From assembly GCA_937922735.1 (NCBI GenBank), contig CALAJL010000134.1, positions 1 to 34,498 on the forward strand: DNA of 34,498 bases, in the 5' to 3' direction. The translations under genes were made by a program, and so were the position numbers. This DNA comes from an uncultured Gammaproteobacteria bacterium (GTDB lineage Bacteria; Pseudomonadota; Gammaproteobacteria; UBA4575). The notes beneath the pieces were generated by a model, which searched no databases, was not told the DNA's origin, and saw only the letters and a list, made by a program, of their open reading frames with translations. Positions 7,372 to 15,070 of the stretch are shown piece by piece. Numbering within the stretch: the first letter of the stretch is position 1; each line of letters begins with the position of its first letter.

Positions 7372-8112
7372 ATGTCTAAGATTGGAATAATAGGTGGTAC
7401 GGGTCTTACTTCATTAGATGAATTGTCTATCGTTTCAACCGAATCGGTAGATACACCTTACGGAAGCCCTAGTTCCGAATTAGTTAAAGGTGAGTTCGCA
7501 GGCAAAGAAATTATTTTTCTTGCTCGTCATGGCAAAGATCATACCATTCCGCCTCACAAAATTAATTATCGTGCCAATATTTGGGCGCTTCAAAATGCAA
7601 AGGTGAGTGAAATTATTGCTGTTGCAGCAGTTGGCGGTATTCATAGGGATATTCCACCCGAAAAGATAGTCATACCTGATCAAATAATTGATTATAGCTA
7701 TGATCGCCGACATACATTTTTTGAGGACAATCTTGCCCACGTTACTCATATAGATTTTACCCATCCATATAGTGAATTACTTAGGCAAAAACTATTACAG
7801 GCTGCTATAGACAGCAAGGTGGACGTTTGTGAAAGCGCTGTTTATGGAGCCATGCAGGGGCCAAGATTAGAAACGGCAGCTGAAATCAGGCGTTTGGAAC
7901 GAGATGGTTGCGATATTGTGGGCATGACTGGTATGCCAGAAGCTTCATTAGCAAGAGAACTAAATATAGACTATGCATGCTGTGCATTATCGGTGAACTG
8001 GGCGGCAGGTAAGTCTGAAAGTGAAATCACTATGGAAGAAATTCAACATGCCATAGAAAATGGAATGATTGCAGTCAAAAGTCTTTTAGAGAAATTTTTG
8101 TTACATCGGTAA
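7372..8112 (+). CDS. S-methyl-5'-thioinosine phosphorylase (MTAP/PNP family)
   Basis: It cleaves methylthioinosine with phosphate to hypoxanthine and methylthioribose-1-phosphate, in methionine and polyamine by-product salvage. The 246-residue protein has the family phosphate-binding motifs IIGGTGL at 6-12 and LARHG at 50-54, NYRAN at 65-69, GPRLET at 163-168 and VGMTGMPEA at 183-191. Asn209 (SVNWAAG) stands where adenosine-specific MTAPs carry the Asp pair that binds the adenine amino group. It closely resembles, from memory, the characterised P. aeruginosa enzyme PA3004, so a 6-oxopurine substrate is favoured. I chose the ATG at 7372 over an in-frame GTG at 7357 because it gives the family N-terminus. 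It follows hpt by 4 nt. Confidence 0.9.
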   Translation: MSKIGIIGGTGLTSLDELSIVSTESVDTPYGSPSSELVKGEFAGKEIIFLARHGKDHTIPPHKINYRANIWALQNAKVSEIIAVAAVGGIHRDIPPEKIVIPDQIIDYSYDRRHTFFEDNLAHVTHIDFTHPYSELLRQKLLQAAIDSKVDVCESAVYGAMQGPRLETAAEIRRLERDGCDIVGMTGMPEASLARELNIDYACCALSVNWAAGKSESEITMEEIQHAIENGMIAVKSLLEKFLLHR

Positions 8113-8259
8113 GTCTCTGTATAAGAGTCAATTATTTGATAACTTATCAATCAATTTAGTTTCCAAACAATCTAAACCTGAAAAATAGATATCAATTCTA
8201 GATTCGACTTATTCAGTTTGATATGTAACCACTAATTTGTGAAAAATTTATATTCGTTG

Positions 8260-8274
8260 TGTGACCAAGTCACA
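8260..8274. promoter_or_regulatory. Palindrome TGTGAC-CAA-GTCACA, CRP-like with shorter spacer
   Basis: This perfect 15-nt inverted repeat has TGTGA and TCACA half-sites separated by 5 nt rather than the 6 of a canonical CRP site. It lies about 50 nt (centre to centre) upstream of a canonical site. It may bind the same regulator weakly or a different one. Confidence 0.4.
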
Positions 8275-8308
8275 TAAGCAATCAATTGTTCAGCATTTCT
8301 TTTTTCAA

Positions 8309-8324
8309 TGTGAGTGAATTCACA
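8309..8324 (+). promoter_or_regulatory. CRP/Vfr-type binding site
   Basis: TGTGA at 8309-8313, six bases, then TCACA at 8320-8324 matches the CRP consensus core exactly. If the TATAAA at 8386-8391 is the minus-10 element, transcription would start near 8398 and the site centre would be about 81.5 nt upstream, a helical phase used by class I CRP promoters. The regulator identity and the start site are inference. Confidence 0.65.
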
Positions 8325-8472
8325 AAAATAATATGTGTGGTTATTAGAATGATTCAACTGGCAATTAGTACAGTTGGTCGAAAAATATAAACCATGCCAT
8401 GCATGAGGTTATTTTTTGAAGCTAATTGTTCATGCAATTGATTTTATATGTTCGATATCCAGGGAGGATGTT

Positions 8473-9240
8473 ATGAGAGGAAATTCAAAATTTAGAAAAC
8501 TCGTTATAGGTGCTGTGTTTTCTGCATGCGTATCGATGACCACCGCGAATGCAGCCATTATCGAGCTTGCACTTGTGATTGATGGTTCGGGTAGTATTTC
8601 AAGTTCTGATTTTGCGTTGCAAACAGGCGCTTATGATAATATTTTTAGTAATAACTTTTTAGGCAGCTTTGTTAATCCAGGTGACACATTGTATGTAAGT
8701 GCATTCCAGTTTTCCAATAATTTCACTCAAGAGATTGGTTGGACATTAATAGATAATAATGCAGCGGCAGCTGCGTTTGGTGGCCTATTTCCGGGTATAA
8801 CACAACAAAATAGTACAACTAACACATCACTTGCAGTAAATATGGCTGCAGCAAGTATTCTTGGAAATGGCATCGCGGGTGATAGGCTAGTGATTGACGT
8901 ATCAACTGATGGATTGCCAAACGTAGGTGGTGGTCAAGCGGGTGCTAATATGGCTGCTGCAGATGCACTAGCAGCGGGTATTACCGTAAATGCAATCGGA
9001 GTAGGCTCTGGTGTTAATTCAACATTTTTAAATGCCTTTTCAACCGCGGGTGGCGGATTTTTTGAAACAGCTGCTAACTTCAATGAGTACGAAGCCGTTT
9101 TAGCCAGAAAAATTAGAAGGGAAATAACGGGTGATCCTGATCCTATGGATCCGGTTGATGTGCCAGAGCCTGCTTCAATGCTTTTATTAGGCATTGGTAT
9201 GTTAGGGCTTGGTGCAGCTAGAAGAAAAAAATTAATATAA
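8473..9240 (+). CDS. Secreted von Willebrand factor A protein with PEP-CTERM sorting signal
   Basis: This 255-residue protein starts at the ATG behind GGGAGG at 8462-8467; a longer frame from a TTG at 8416 lacks a ribosome site. A signal peptide covers residues 1-27, ending ANA. The von Willebrand A domain follows, with the MIDAS motif DGSGS at 37-41, a TNTS segment near 115 and STDGLPN for further metal ligands. The C-terminus is a textbook PEP-CTERM tail: VPEPAS, a hydrophobic helix LLLGIGMLGLGA and a basic ARRKK end. Such tails are recognised by exosortase EpsH/XrtA, which should be encoded elsewhere in this genome. A DUF1194-like VWA assignment is possible. It probably acts at the surface or in extracellular matrix; the partner is unknown. 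It stands alone, with its own regulatory region and terminator. Confidence 0.9.
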   Translation: MRGNSKFRKLVIGAVFSACVSMTTANAAIIELALVIDGSGSISSSDFALQTGAYDNIFSNNFLGSFVNPGDTLYVSAFQFSNNFTQEIGWTLIDNNAAAAAFGGLFPGITQQNSTTNTSLAVNMAAASILGNGIAGDRLVIDVSTDGLPNVGGGQAGANMAAADALAAGITVNAIGVGSGVNSTFLNAFSTAGGGFFETAANFNEYEAVLARKIRREITGDPDPMDPVDVPEPASMLLLGIGMLGLGAARRKKLI

Positions 9241-9269
9241 GCTGAAGCTATCAGTTATATAATTTTAAG

Positions 9270-9297
9270 AGCCTCACTTATACAGTGGGGCTTTTTT
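9270..9297 (+). terminator. Intrinsic terminator after the PEP-CTERM gene
   Basis: AGCCTCAC at 9270-9277 pairs with GTGGGGCT at 9285-9292 (one G-T wobble), with a 7-nt loop and six T's to 9297. It ends the single-gene transcript before the convergent csiV gene. Confidence 0.9.
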
Positions 9298-9347
9298 ATG
9301 TCTGATGCTTGCTCAAGGTTAGTAATGGTAACGTTAGAAAGGATTAA

Positions 9348-9977
9348 TTAATTTGCCGGTCTAATTTCAATTAGAATACCTAGGTAGGGGTGGTCAATAT
9401 AATGCAATGTGCTGCTGCGCATTTTGCGGTGCGTTTTAATGGGGAAATCAGCAAGGACACGATTACGACCCAGAGCATCACTTGTCGATATATTGAAGGC
9501 TTTACGATAAGCTAAATCCGTGTATACATGAAGAAATCTTCCAAGAACTACTTTGACGGTACCATCCAATTCATTCGCGGGTTGGTTCGCAAATGATCGT
9601 TCACTGAATTCATTTTTATAGTTTTTGCCTGCACTAACGCGAACTGCAATCGCATCTTCTCTTGCTAAGCCTGGCTGTAACCATGACATATGTTTAAGGA
9701 CTTTATATTTGCCTGATTTTGCAAGTGCATTGGCTTTTCCGGAAAGAGTGAAGGTGTCTGATGAGAGTGGGATAAATCCATTAGAGGGTGAGGATTGATT
9801 CAAAGAGATAGAGCCACCAAGGTCAGGAGTAACCGTTTGATTTGATATATGTACAGAATTATTGTCATTACTAGTGTTGGCAAAAAATATCATTTCAACA
9901 ATGTAATCTTTACTTATCGCTACTTGAGAAAATAATAATAGAGTAAGTGTTAATAGAAGGTGTTTTAGTGAGTGCAT
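9348..9977 (-). CDS. csiV: CsiV-family periplasmic peptidoglycan-binding protein
   Basis: This 209-residue exported protein has a signal peptide at about residues 1-22 (basic start, Leu-rich core, cleavage near ISK). It begins after the signal with YIVEMIFFAN, a family hallmark, and has a C-terminal block ending KMRSSTLHYIDHPYLGILIEI, the most conserved part of CsiV. In Vibrio cholerae CsiV is needed for normal peptidoglycan synthesis in the presence of D-amino acids and works with the LpoA/PBP1A machinery. It lies 18 nt after mfd on the same strand, the usual place for this family, and is probably cotranscribed. Low sequence conservation elsewhere keeps confidence below certainty. Confidence 0.8.
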   Translation of the reverse strand: MHSLKHLLLTLTLLLFSQVAISKDYIVEMIFFANTSNDNNSVHISNQTVTPDLGGSISLNQSSPSNGFIPLSSDTFTLSGKANALAKSGKYKVLKHMSWLQPGLAREDAIAVRVSAGKNYKNEFSERSFANQPANELDGTVKVVLGRFLHVYTDLAYRKAFNISTSDALGRNRVLADFPIKTHRKMRSSTLHYIDHPYLGILIEIRPAN

Positions 9978-9995
9978 AGAGTGTTTTGTTAGTGG

Positions 9996-12900
9996 TTAGG
10001 CGGCTTGTTGTAATTGTAGATCATTTAATAGATTGACGATGGTGTCAATTCGTTCCCCAATACTTTCAGTTTCGGTATATACCGTGAGCTTTTCTGACCC
10101 ATCAAGCTTATATATATCAGGTTGTTGTAAAATAAGTTCTAGTATTTTTGTTGTATCTATTTTGGGCGATGTGCCAAAATGGATGCGAACATTTTCGTGG
10201 CTAGCTTCAATGCGTGACACACCAAAGCTGCTTGCTAATAACTTTAGGTGAGTCACTAAGAATAGGTTTTTGGCAAATTCTGGTAATAAGCCATATCGAT
10301 CGATTAATTCAATCTCGATATCATCTAAGTCATCATTTGTTTTAGCACTTGAAATGCGCTTATACATCACGAGGCGACCATGAATATCTGGTAGATAATC
10401 ATCAGGAATTAAAGCGGGCACACCCAAATTAATTTCTATTCCTTGATCTAATGGTTGGTCTAGATCTGGAATCTCACCGGCTTTTAATGCTTCAACCGCT
10501 CTACTCAGTAACTCATTATATAATGTGAAACCTACCTCATGTATTTGTCCGCTCTGTTCTGCACCGAGTAGTTCACCCGCACCACGAATTTCAAGATCAT
10601 GTGTGGCGAGTGTGAAACCTACGCCTAAGTCTTCTAGTGACTCGATTGCTTCTAAACGTTTTACAGCATCGGGAGTCATGGAAGCACGTGGAGGTGCCAT
10701 CAAATAAGCATAGGCGCGATGATGAGAGCGACCTACTCGACCACGAATTTGATGTAGTTGTGATAAGCCAAGTTTGTCTGCTCGATTTATAATGATCGTG
10801 TTTGCAGTGGGGATATCGATTCCATTTTCGATGATCGTAGTACATACCAGGATGCTAAAACGCTGATGATAAAAATCTAGCATAACTTGTTCGAGGTTTT
10901 TCTCGGGCATTTGACCATGTGCGATGCGTATAGTGCTGTCAGGTAATAGCTGTTGAATGTCTTTAGCAACTTTCTCAATCGTCTTGACTTCATTGTGCAA
11001 GAAAAAGACTTGTCCGCCACGTTTCATTTCGCGCATACACGCTTCTTGAATCATGTTGTCATTCCAAACTCCAACAAATGTTTTGATTGCAAGGCGTTGC
11101 GTGGGAGGCGTGGCGATAATGGATAGGTCGCGTAATCCGCTCAATGACATATTTAATGTTCTTGGAATGGGGGTTGCGGTTAAGGTCAGAATATCTACTT
11201 CAGTACGCATTTTTTTTAGTAGCTCTTTCTGCCTTACGCCAAATCGTTGTTCTTCATCAACAATGACCAATCCTAAGTTATTAAATTTGATGGAGGAGTT
11301 AAATAATCTGTGGGTACCAATAACAATATCAACACTGCCGCTTTCTAAACCAGCTAGAACCTCTTTTTGTTTTTTGGCTGGGATAAATCTGGATAATGAC
11401 TCTATTTCTATAGGTAAGTCTGCAAAACGGTCACTAAAGCTTTGGAAGTGTTGTGTGCAAAGAAGTGTAGTAGGTACTAAGACGGCAACTTGTTTTCCTG
11501 AATTGGCCGCAATAAACGCTGCACGCATTGCTACTTCAGTTTTTCCAAAACCCACATCACCACAAATTACACGATCCATGGGTCGTGTGGATTCCATATC
11601 ATCCGATACATCTTCTATTGCTTTTAATTGATCGGGTGTTTCTTCATAGGGGAAAGCACTGCAAAAGGCATTGTTTTCAATATGATCAATTTTATATTGA
11701 TATCCTTGTTTAGCTTCGCGTCGTGAGTAGATGTCTAATAACTCAGCAGCAACATCACGCGCTTTTTTGGCAGCACGACGTTTTATATTCTTCCAAGCCT
11801 CTCCACCAAGATGATGGAGAGGTGCGTTTTCTTCAGAGGCGCCACCATAACGACTGACTAAATGTAATGATGAGACGGGTACATATAGAATATCGCCATC
11901 TGCGTATTCAAGTGTTAAAAATTCAGTGTCAGTACCACTTAGACTTAATGTTTTTAATCCTCTAAACCGACCCACACCATGGTCTTCATGAACAACAGGT
12001 GAGCCTTCATTTAAATCTGAAAGGTTTTTAATTAATGATTCAGCATCTCTTATTTGTCGACGGCGTTTTCTTTTTTGCTTTGCTCTAGCGCCAAATAGAT
12101 TACTTTCAGTTATTATCGCAATCTTTTCTTGTTGTAGTATTAATCCATCATCTAATGGTCCTAGTGCGATTGATATTAGGTGTTCATTTTCTAAAAACTC
12201 ATGCCATGAGTTGACGACAACAGGTTTAATTTTAAAGTCTTTGAGAATGTCCAGGATATATTCTCGTCTTCCTGGAGATTCTGCTAAAAATAATATTTTA
12301 TTTTCACTGTTTTCTATAAAGCGAATTAAATCACTTGCGGGATCTTTGATACGTGAATTAATAGTTAACGTTGGTAGTGCTTGAGCATCAAAGTTATATT
12401 GGTCACGATGAAGTTGTTCTAGCTCATACTGTTGTAACTTAATTGTATTAAATTTGAAAATATTTTTTTCAAAATAATCACTAGAAATCCATAGCTGCTT
12501 GGGATGTAAGGGTGGACGTTCTGTATCATATTTTCTTTGCTCGTAGCGATAGAAAACATCGTTCTCAAATTCAGAAGCAACGTCAACAATATCTTCAATT
12601 AATACTAGTTGGCTTCTTTCGGGGATGAATTCGAAAAAATTACTCGTTTCTTCGCAAAAAAGTGGCAAGTAATATTCAATTCCTGATGGTAAATTGTTAC
12701 TGCTTACACCTCGATAGATAACACTATTGTTTGGGTCACCTTCAAACTGGATTCTATAGTTTTTTCTGAAACGCTTAATGGCTTTTTCATCAGTTGGAAA
12801 TTCTCGCGCAGGTAAGACTTGGAATGAGTTAACTTTATCAATTGAAACTTGTGTTTCAGGGTTGAATGTTCGAATAGTTTCTATTTCGTTATCAAATAAA

Positions 12901-13451
12901 TCAATTCGATAAGGCAGATTGCTGCCCATTGGAAATAAATCGATTATAGAGCCTCGCACGGCAAACTCACCGTGTGTAATGACTTGAGAAACGTATTGGT
13001 AACCAGCTTTAATTAATGTCTGCTTAAACTCTTCTAGATCTAATTGATCATCAGTGGAAAGATGTATTGATTGCCCGAGGATAAAATCTTTAGAAGCTAA
13101 TTTTGATAAAAATGTGCCAGCAGAAATAATTAAGGCGCTCTGCTGCGTTTTTGGAAGGGCACTTAACGCTAAGAGTCGATCAGATATGATGTCTTCATGC
13201 GGTGAAAAAACGTCATATGCTAGTGTTTCAGAATCAGGGAATAAATAGATTTCTATACCGGTTTTACAAAAAAATGTAAGTTCACTCTCTAAACTATGCG
13301 CCGTTTGGATATCAGGAGTAATGATTAAGGTAAGACCACTAAATTGCTCGATTGCTTTGGCAAGTGCGAGTCCTTTACTGCATCCATAAGTACGTCCCCA
13401 AGTAACATGAGAATGTTTTTTGTTTGGAAGTGGGGGGTTAAATATACTCAT
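9996..13451 (-). CDS. mfd: Transcription-repair coupling factor Mfd
   Basis: This large ATP-driven DNA translocase pushes stalled RNA polymerase off damaged template and recruits UvrA for nucleotide excision repair. The 1151 residues match the normal length. The order is an N-terminal UvrB-like UvrA-binding region, an RNA polymerase-interacting domain near 480-545 (HEDHGVGRFRG, then EFLTLEYADGD), RecG-like helicase motifs with Walker A GDVGFGKT at 631-638 and DEEQ at 732-735, the TATPIPRTLNM motif, and QIRGRVGRSHHRAYAYL. The C-terminal regulatory domain follows. It is the first gene of a likely mfd-csiV operon. An AATTGATCAATT palindrome lies 22 nt upstream of the start. Confidence 0.98.
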   Translation of the reverse strand: MSIFNPPLPNKKHSHVTWGRTYGCSKGLALAKAIEQFSGLTLIITPDIQTAHSLESELTFFCKTGIEIYLFPDSETLAYDVFSPHEDIISDRLLALSALPKTQQSALIISAGTFLSKLASKDFILGQSIHLSTDDQLDLEEFKQTLIKAGYQYVSQVITHGEFAVRGSIIDLFPMGSNLPYRIDLFDNEIETIRTFNPETQVSIDKVNSFQVLPAREFPTDEKAIKRFRKNYRIQFEGDPNNSVIYRGVSSNNLPSGIEYYLPLFCEETSNFFEFIPERSQLVLIEDIVDVASEFENDVFYRYEQRKYDTERPPLHPKQLWISSDYFEKNIFKFNTIKLQQYELEQLHRDQYNFDAQALPTLTINSRIKDPASDLIRFIENSENKILFLAESPGRREYILDILKDFKIKPVVVNSWHEFLENEHLISIALGPLDDGLILQQEKIAIITESNLFGARAKQKRKRRRQIRDAESLIKNLSDLNEGSPVVHEDHGVGRFRGLKTLSLSGTDTEFLTLEYADGDILYVPVSSLHLVSRYGGASEENAPLHHLGGEAWKNIKRRAAKKARDVAAELLDIYSRREAKQGYQYKIDHIENNAFCSAFPYEETPDQLKAIEDVSDDMESTRPMDRVICGDVGFGKTEVAMRAAFIAANSGKQVAVLVPTTLLCTQHFQSFSDRFADLPIEIESLSRFIPAKKQKEVLAGLESGSVDIVIGTHRLFNSSIKFNNLGLVIVDEEQRFGVRQKELLKKMRTEVDILTLTATPIPRTLNMSLSGLRDLSIIATPPTQRLAIKTFVGVWNDNMIQEACMREMKRGGQVFFLHNEVKTIEKVAKDIQQLLPDSTIRIAHGQMPEKNLEQVMLDFYHQRFSILVCTTIIENGIDIPTANTIIINRADKLGLSQLHQIRGRVGRSHHRAYAYLMAPPRASMTPDAVKRLEAIESLEDLGVGFTLATHDLEIRGAGELLGAEQSGQIHEVGFTLYNELLSRAVEALKAGEIPDLDQPLDQGIEINLGVPALIPDDYLPDIHGRLVMYKRISSAKTNDDLDDIEIELIDRYGLLPEFAKNLFLVTHLKLLASSFGVSRIEASHENVRIHFGTSPKIDTTKILELILQQPDIYKLDGSEKLTVYTETESIGERIDTIVNLLNDLQLQQAA

Positions 13452-13467
13452 CTATCCACAGACAAGG

Positions 13468-13482
13468 TTGATAATTGATCAA
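13468..13482. promoter_or_regulatory. TTGAT-N5-ATCAA inverted repeat before mfd
   Basis: Perfect half-sites TTGAT (13468-13472) and ATCAA (13478-13482) are separated by 5 nt, overlapping the self-complementary AATTGATCAATT at 13473-13484. FNR/Anr sites have the same half-sites with a 4-nt spacer, so this is not a canonical site. A second copy with N5 spacing lies at 8136-8150. Binding is speculative. Confidence 0.3.
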
Positions 13483-13666
13483 TTTTGGAGTTCATGCAGA
13501 TCATTCAAGACAATTAGGCGCGAAAAGCACGCTATTCTACTGCTTGTATACGTGAATTTCAGGCTTCATTTTTAGCTATTGCATATGCAGATAAGACATT
13601 TTGAAGGAATATTTGGCACCAATTATCGGGGTCATCTCATCGTTCATCGCTTCTACGCCACCACAT

Positions 13667-13706
13667 GTTAAGATCTTTATGTAATTAATGAGTTACACGT
13701 CTTAAC
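13667..13706. repeat. Nested inverted repeat upstream of the ccm operon
   Basis: The outer arms GTTAAGA (13667-13673) and TCTTAAC (13700-13706) enclose the inner arms TGTAA (13680-13684) and TTACA (13693-13697). The structure sits 28 nt before ccmA, where the promoter should be, so an operator is more likely than a transcribed hairpin. The cognate regulator is unknown. Confidence 0.4.
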
Positions 13707-13734
13707 CTATATTTTTCTTAACTATTAATATGCT

Positions 13735-14370
13735 ATGCGCACTCAGGAGGTAAGTGTACTCAGCGCACATGATTTAAAATGTGTGAAGGGTAGTACAGAG
13801 CTATTCTCTAATATTCACTTCGAAATTAGATCTGGTGAAGCGTTAGTGGTTGAGGGGAGTAATGGTAGCGGTAAAACGAGTTTATTAAGAATTCTCTGCA
13901 ATTATAATTCTCCTGCAGAAGGACAGATCACTTGGAATGACGAAAAGATTGACGGTCATGAAAGTTATCAACAGCAAATATCTTATATTGGTCATGCCTC
14001 AGGTGTGAAATTAGATCTTACCGTATTAGAGAATCTAGTATTTGCGCAGCGTTTAGTGGGTACTGATAGGCAAGAATCCGAGATTAAAGAAATCATACGT
14101 GCTGTTGGTTTGTTCAAACAGAGGAATATTTTAGCTCGCAAACTATCTGCTGGACAAAAACGTCGTGTAGCGTTAGCCAGATTGCAATTAGAAGAAAGAC
14201 AACTATGGATCTTAGATGAACCATTAACGGCATTAGATAAAGATTTTGTAACAGAATTCGAGTCAGTATTAAAAAATCATTTAGATCAAAATGGTATGTT
14301 GATCGTTACAACACATCGAGAACTTTTGCTACCTGAAGCACAATTAAAACGTATCAATCTTTCTAGGTAA
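13735..14370 (+). CDS. ccmA: Cytochrome c maturation ABC transporter ATPase CcmA
   Basis: It powers the CcmABCD complex that releases holo-CcmE, the haem chaperone, during System I cytochrome c assembly. This 211-residue ABC ATPase has Walker A GSNGSGKT at 41-48, signature LSAGQKRR at 137-144 and Walker B LWILDE at 157-162, and is cytoplasmic, bound to CcmB/CcmC. The ATG has no ribosome site upstream. A TATTAA at 13723-13728 lies exactly 6 nt before it, so the message may be leaderless; a GGAGG sequence just inside the gene has no in-frame start behind it. It is the first gene of the ccmABCDEFGHI operon. Confidence 0.97.
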   Translation: MRTQEVSVLSAHDLKCVKGSTELFSNIHFEIRSGEALVVEGSNGSGKTSLLRILCNYNSPAEGQITWNDEKIDGHESYQQQISYIGHASGVKLDLTVLENLVFAQRLVGTDRQESEIKEIIRAVGLFKQRNILARKLSAGQKRRVALARLQLEERQLWILDEPLTALDKDFVTEFESVLKNHLDQNGMLIVTTHRELLLPEAQLKRINLSR

Positions 14371-14395
14371 TTCTCTTAGGGTAATTTATTTAATA

Positions 14396-15064
14396 ATGTT
14401 TAGTGCACTCATTACAATTATACGACGTGACTTATTGGTTGCGTTTCGTAGACGTGCAGAGCTAATGAACCCAATATTATTCTATGTAATTGTAGTGACC
14501 TTATTTCCTTTGGGCGTTAGTCCCGATAAAGAATTTTTAAGTCAATTAGCGCCAGGTGTTGTCTGGGTAACCGCATTGCTTGCTGCATTAATTTCTATGG
14601 AAAGTATTTTTCGACAAGATTTTGATGATGGTAGCGTAGAACAACTCTTTCTTAGTCAACATCCTCCAACAGTATTGATATTAGGTAAAGTCATTGCCCA
14701 CTGGTTAATAACTGGATTACCTATGTTGATCATCGTGCCTTTGATGGCTCTACTACTATATATACCTCAACAAGCTATACCCACATTATTTATCACAGTA
14801 TTAATTGGTACACCGATACTCAGCTTAATTGGCGCAATTGGTGTGGCGTTGACAGCAGGATTACGCGGTGGTGGTGTATTATTAGGCTTATTAGTGCTGC
14901 CTCTATACATACCGGTTCTTATTTTTGCATCAGGTGCGGTAAGTGCAGCGATAACCGGTTTGCCTTATTCCGGGCATGTGGCATTGTTAGGTGCAGGGTT
15001 AATATTAGCTTTAATTTTGGCACCTCTTGCAATTAGTGCGTCTTTAAAAATTAGTATGAGTTAA
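14396..15064 (+). CDS. ccmB: Cytochrome c maturation permease CcmB
   Basis: This 222-residue inner-membrane protein with about six hydrophobic helices is the channel-type subunit partnered with CcmA. Family features are the N-terminal RRDLLVAFRRRAELMNPILF segment at about 10-29, VTLFPLGVSP near 34-43, and the ESIFRQDFDDGSVEQL stretch near 79-94. It lies between ccmA and ccmC (gaps of 25 and 6 nt). The role is holo-CcmE release, not haem export. Confidence 0.96.
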   Translation: MFSALITIIRRDLLVAFRRRAELMNPILFYVIVVTLFPLGVSPDKEFLSQLAPGVVWVTALLAALISMESIFRQDFDDGSVEQLFLSQHPPTVLILGKVIAHWLITGLPMLIIVPLMALLLYIPQQAIPTLFITVLIGTPILSLIGAIGVALTAGLRGGGVLLGLLVLPLYIPVLIFASGAVSAAITGLPYSGHVALLGAGLILALILAPLAISASLKISMS

Positions 15065-15070
15065 TTAAGT

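Larger units (their letters stand above)
8113..8472. other. 360-nt regulatory stretch before the PEP-CTERM gene
   Basis: No gene is seen. It contains a 15-nt palindrome TTGATAA-C-TTATCAA at 8136-8150 soon after the phosphorylase stop, a half CRP-like site TGTGA at 8238-8242, a TGTGAC-CAA-GTCACA palindrome at 8260-8274, a perfect CRP-type site at 8309-8324, an inverted repeat CAACTG...CAGTTG at 8355-8376, and a possible minus-10 TATAAA at 8386-8391. The length and density of symmetric sites suggest tight control of the downstream gene. Confidence 0.6.

Noticed and set aside
8359-8376. Sigma-54 promoter before the PEP-CTERM gene (CTGGCA present)
   Set aside because: The GC element expected 12 nt further on (TTGC) is absent, so the match is only the first half.
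8416-8472. N-terminal extension of the PEP-CTERM protein from a TTG
   Set aside because: The extension has no ribosome site and would bury the signal peptide 19 residues in. The ATG at 8473 has GGGAGG before it and gives a normal signal peptide.
11053-11631. 192-codon plus-strand frame inside mfd
   Set aside because: It lies fully antisense to the conserved helicase core of mfd, and its product shows Ser/Arg/Thr-rich composition without domain features. It is a shadow frame.
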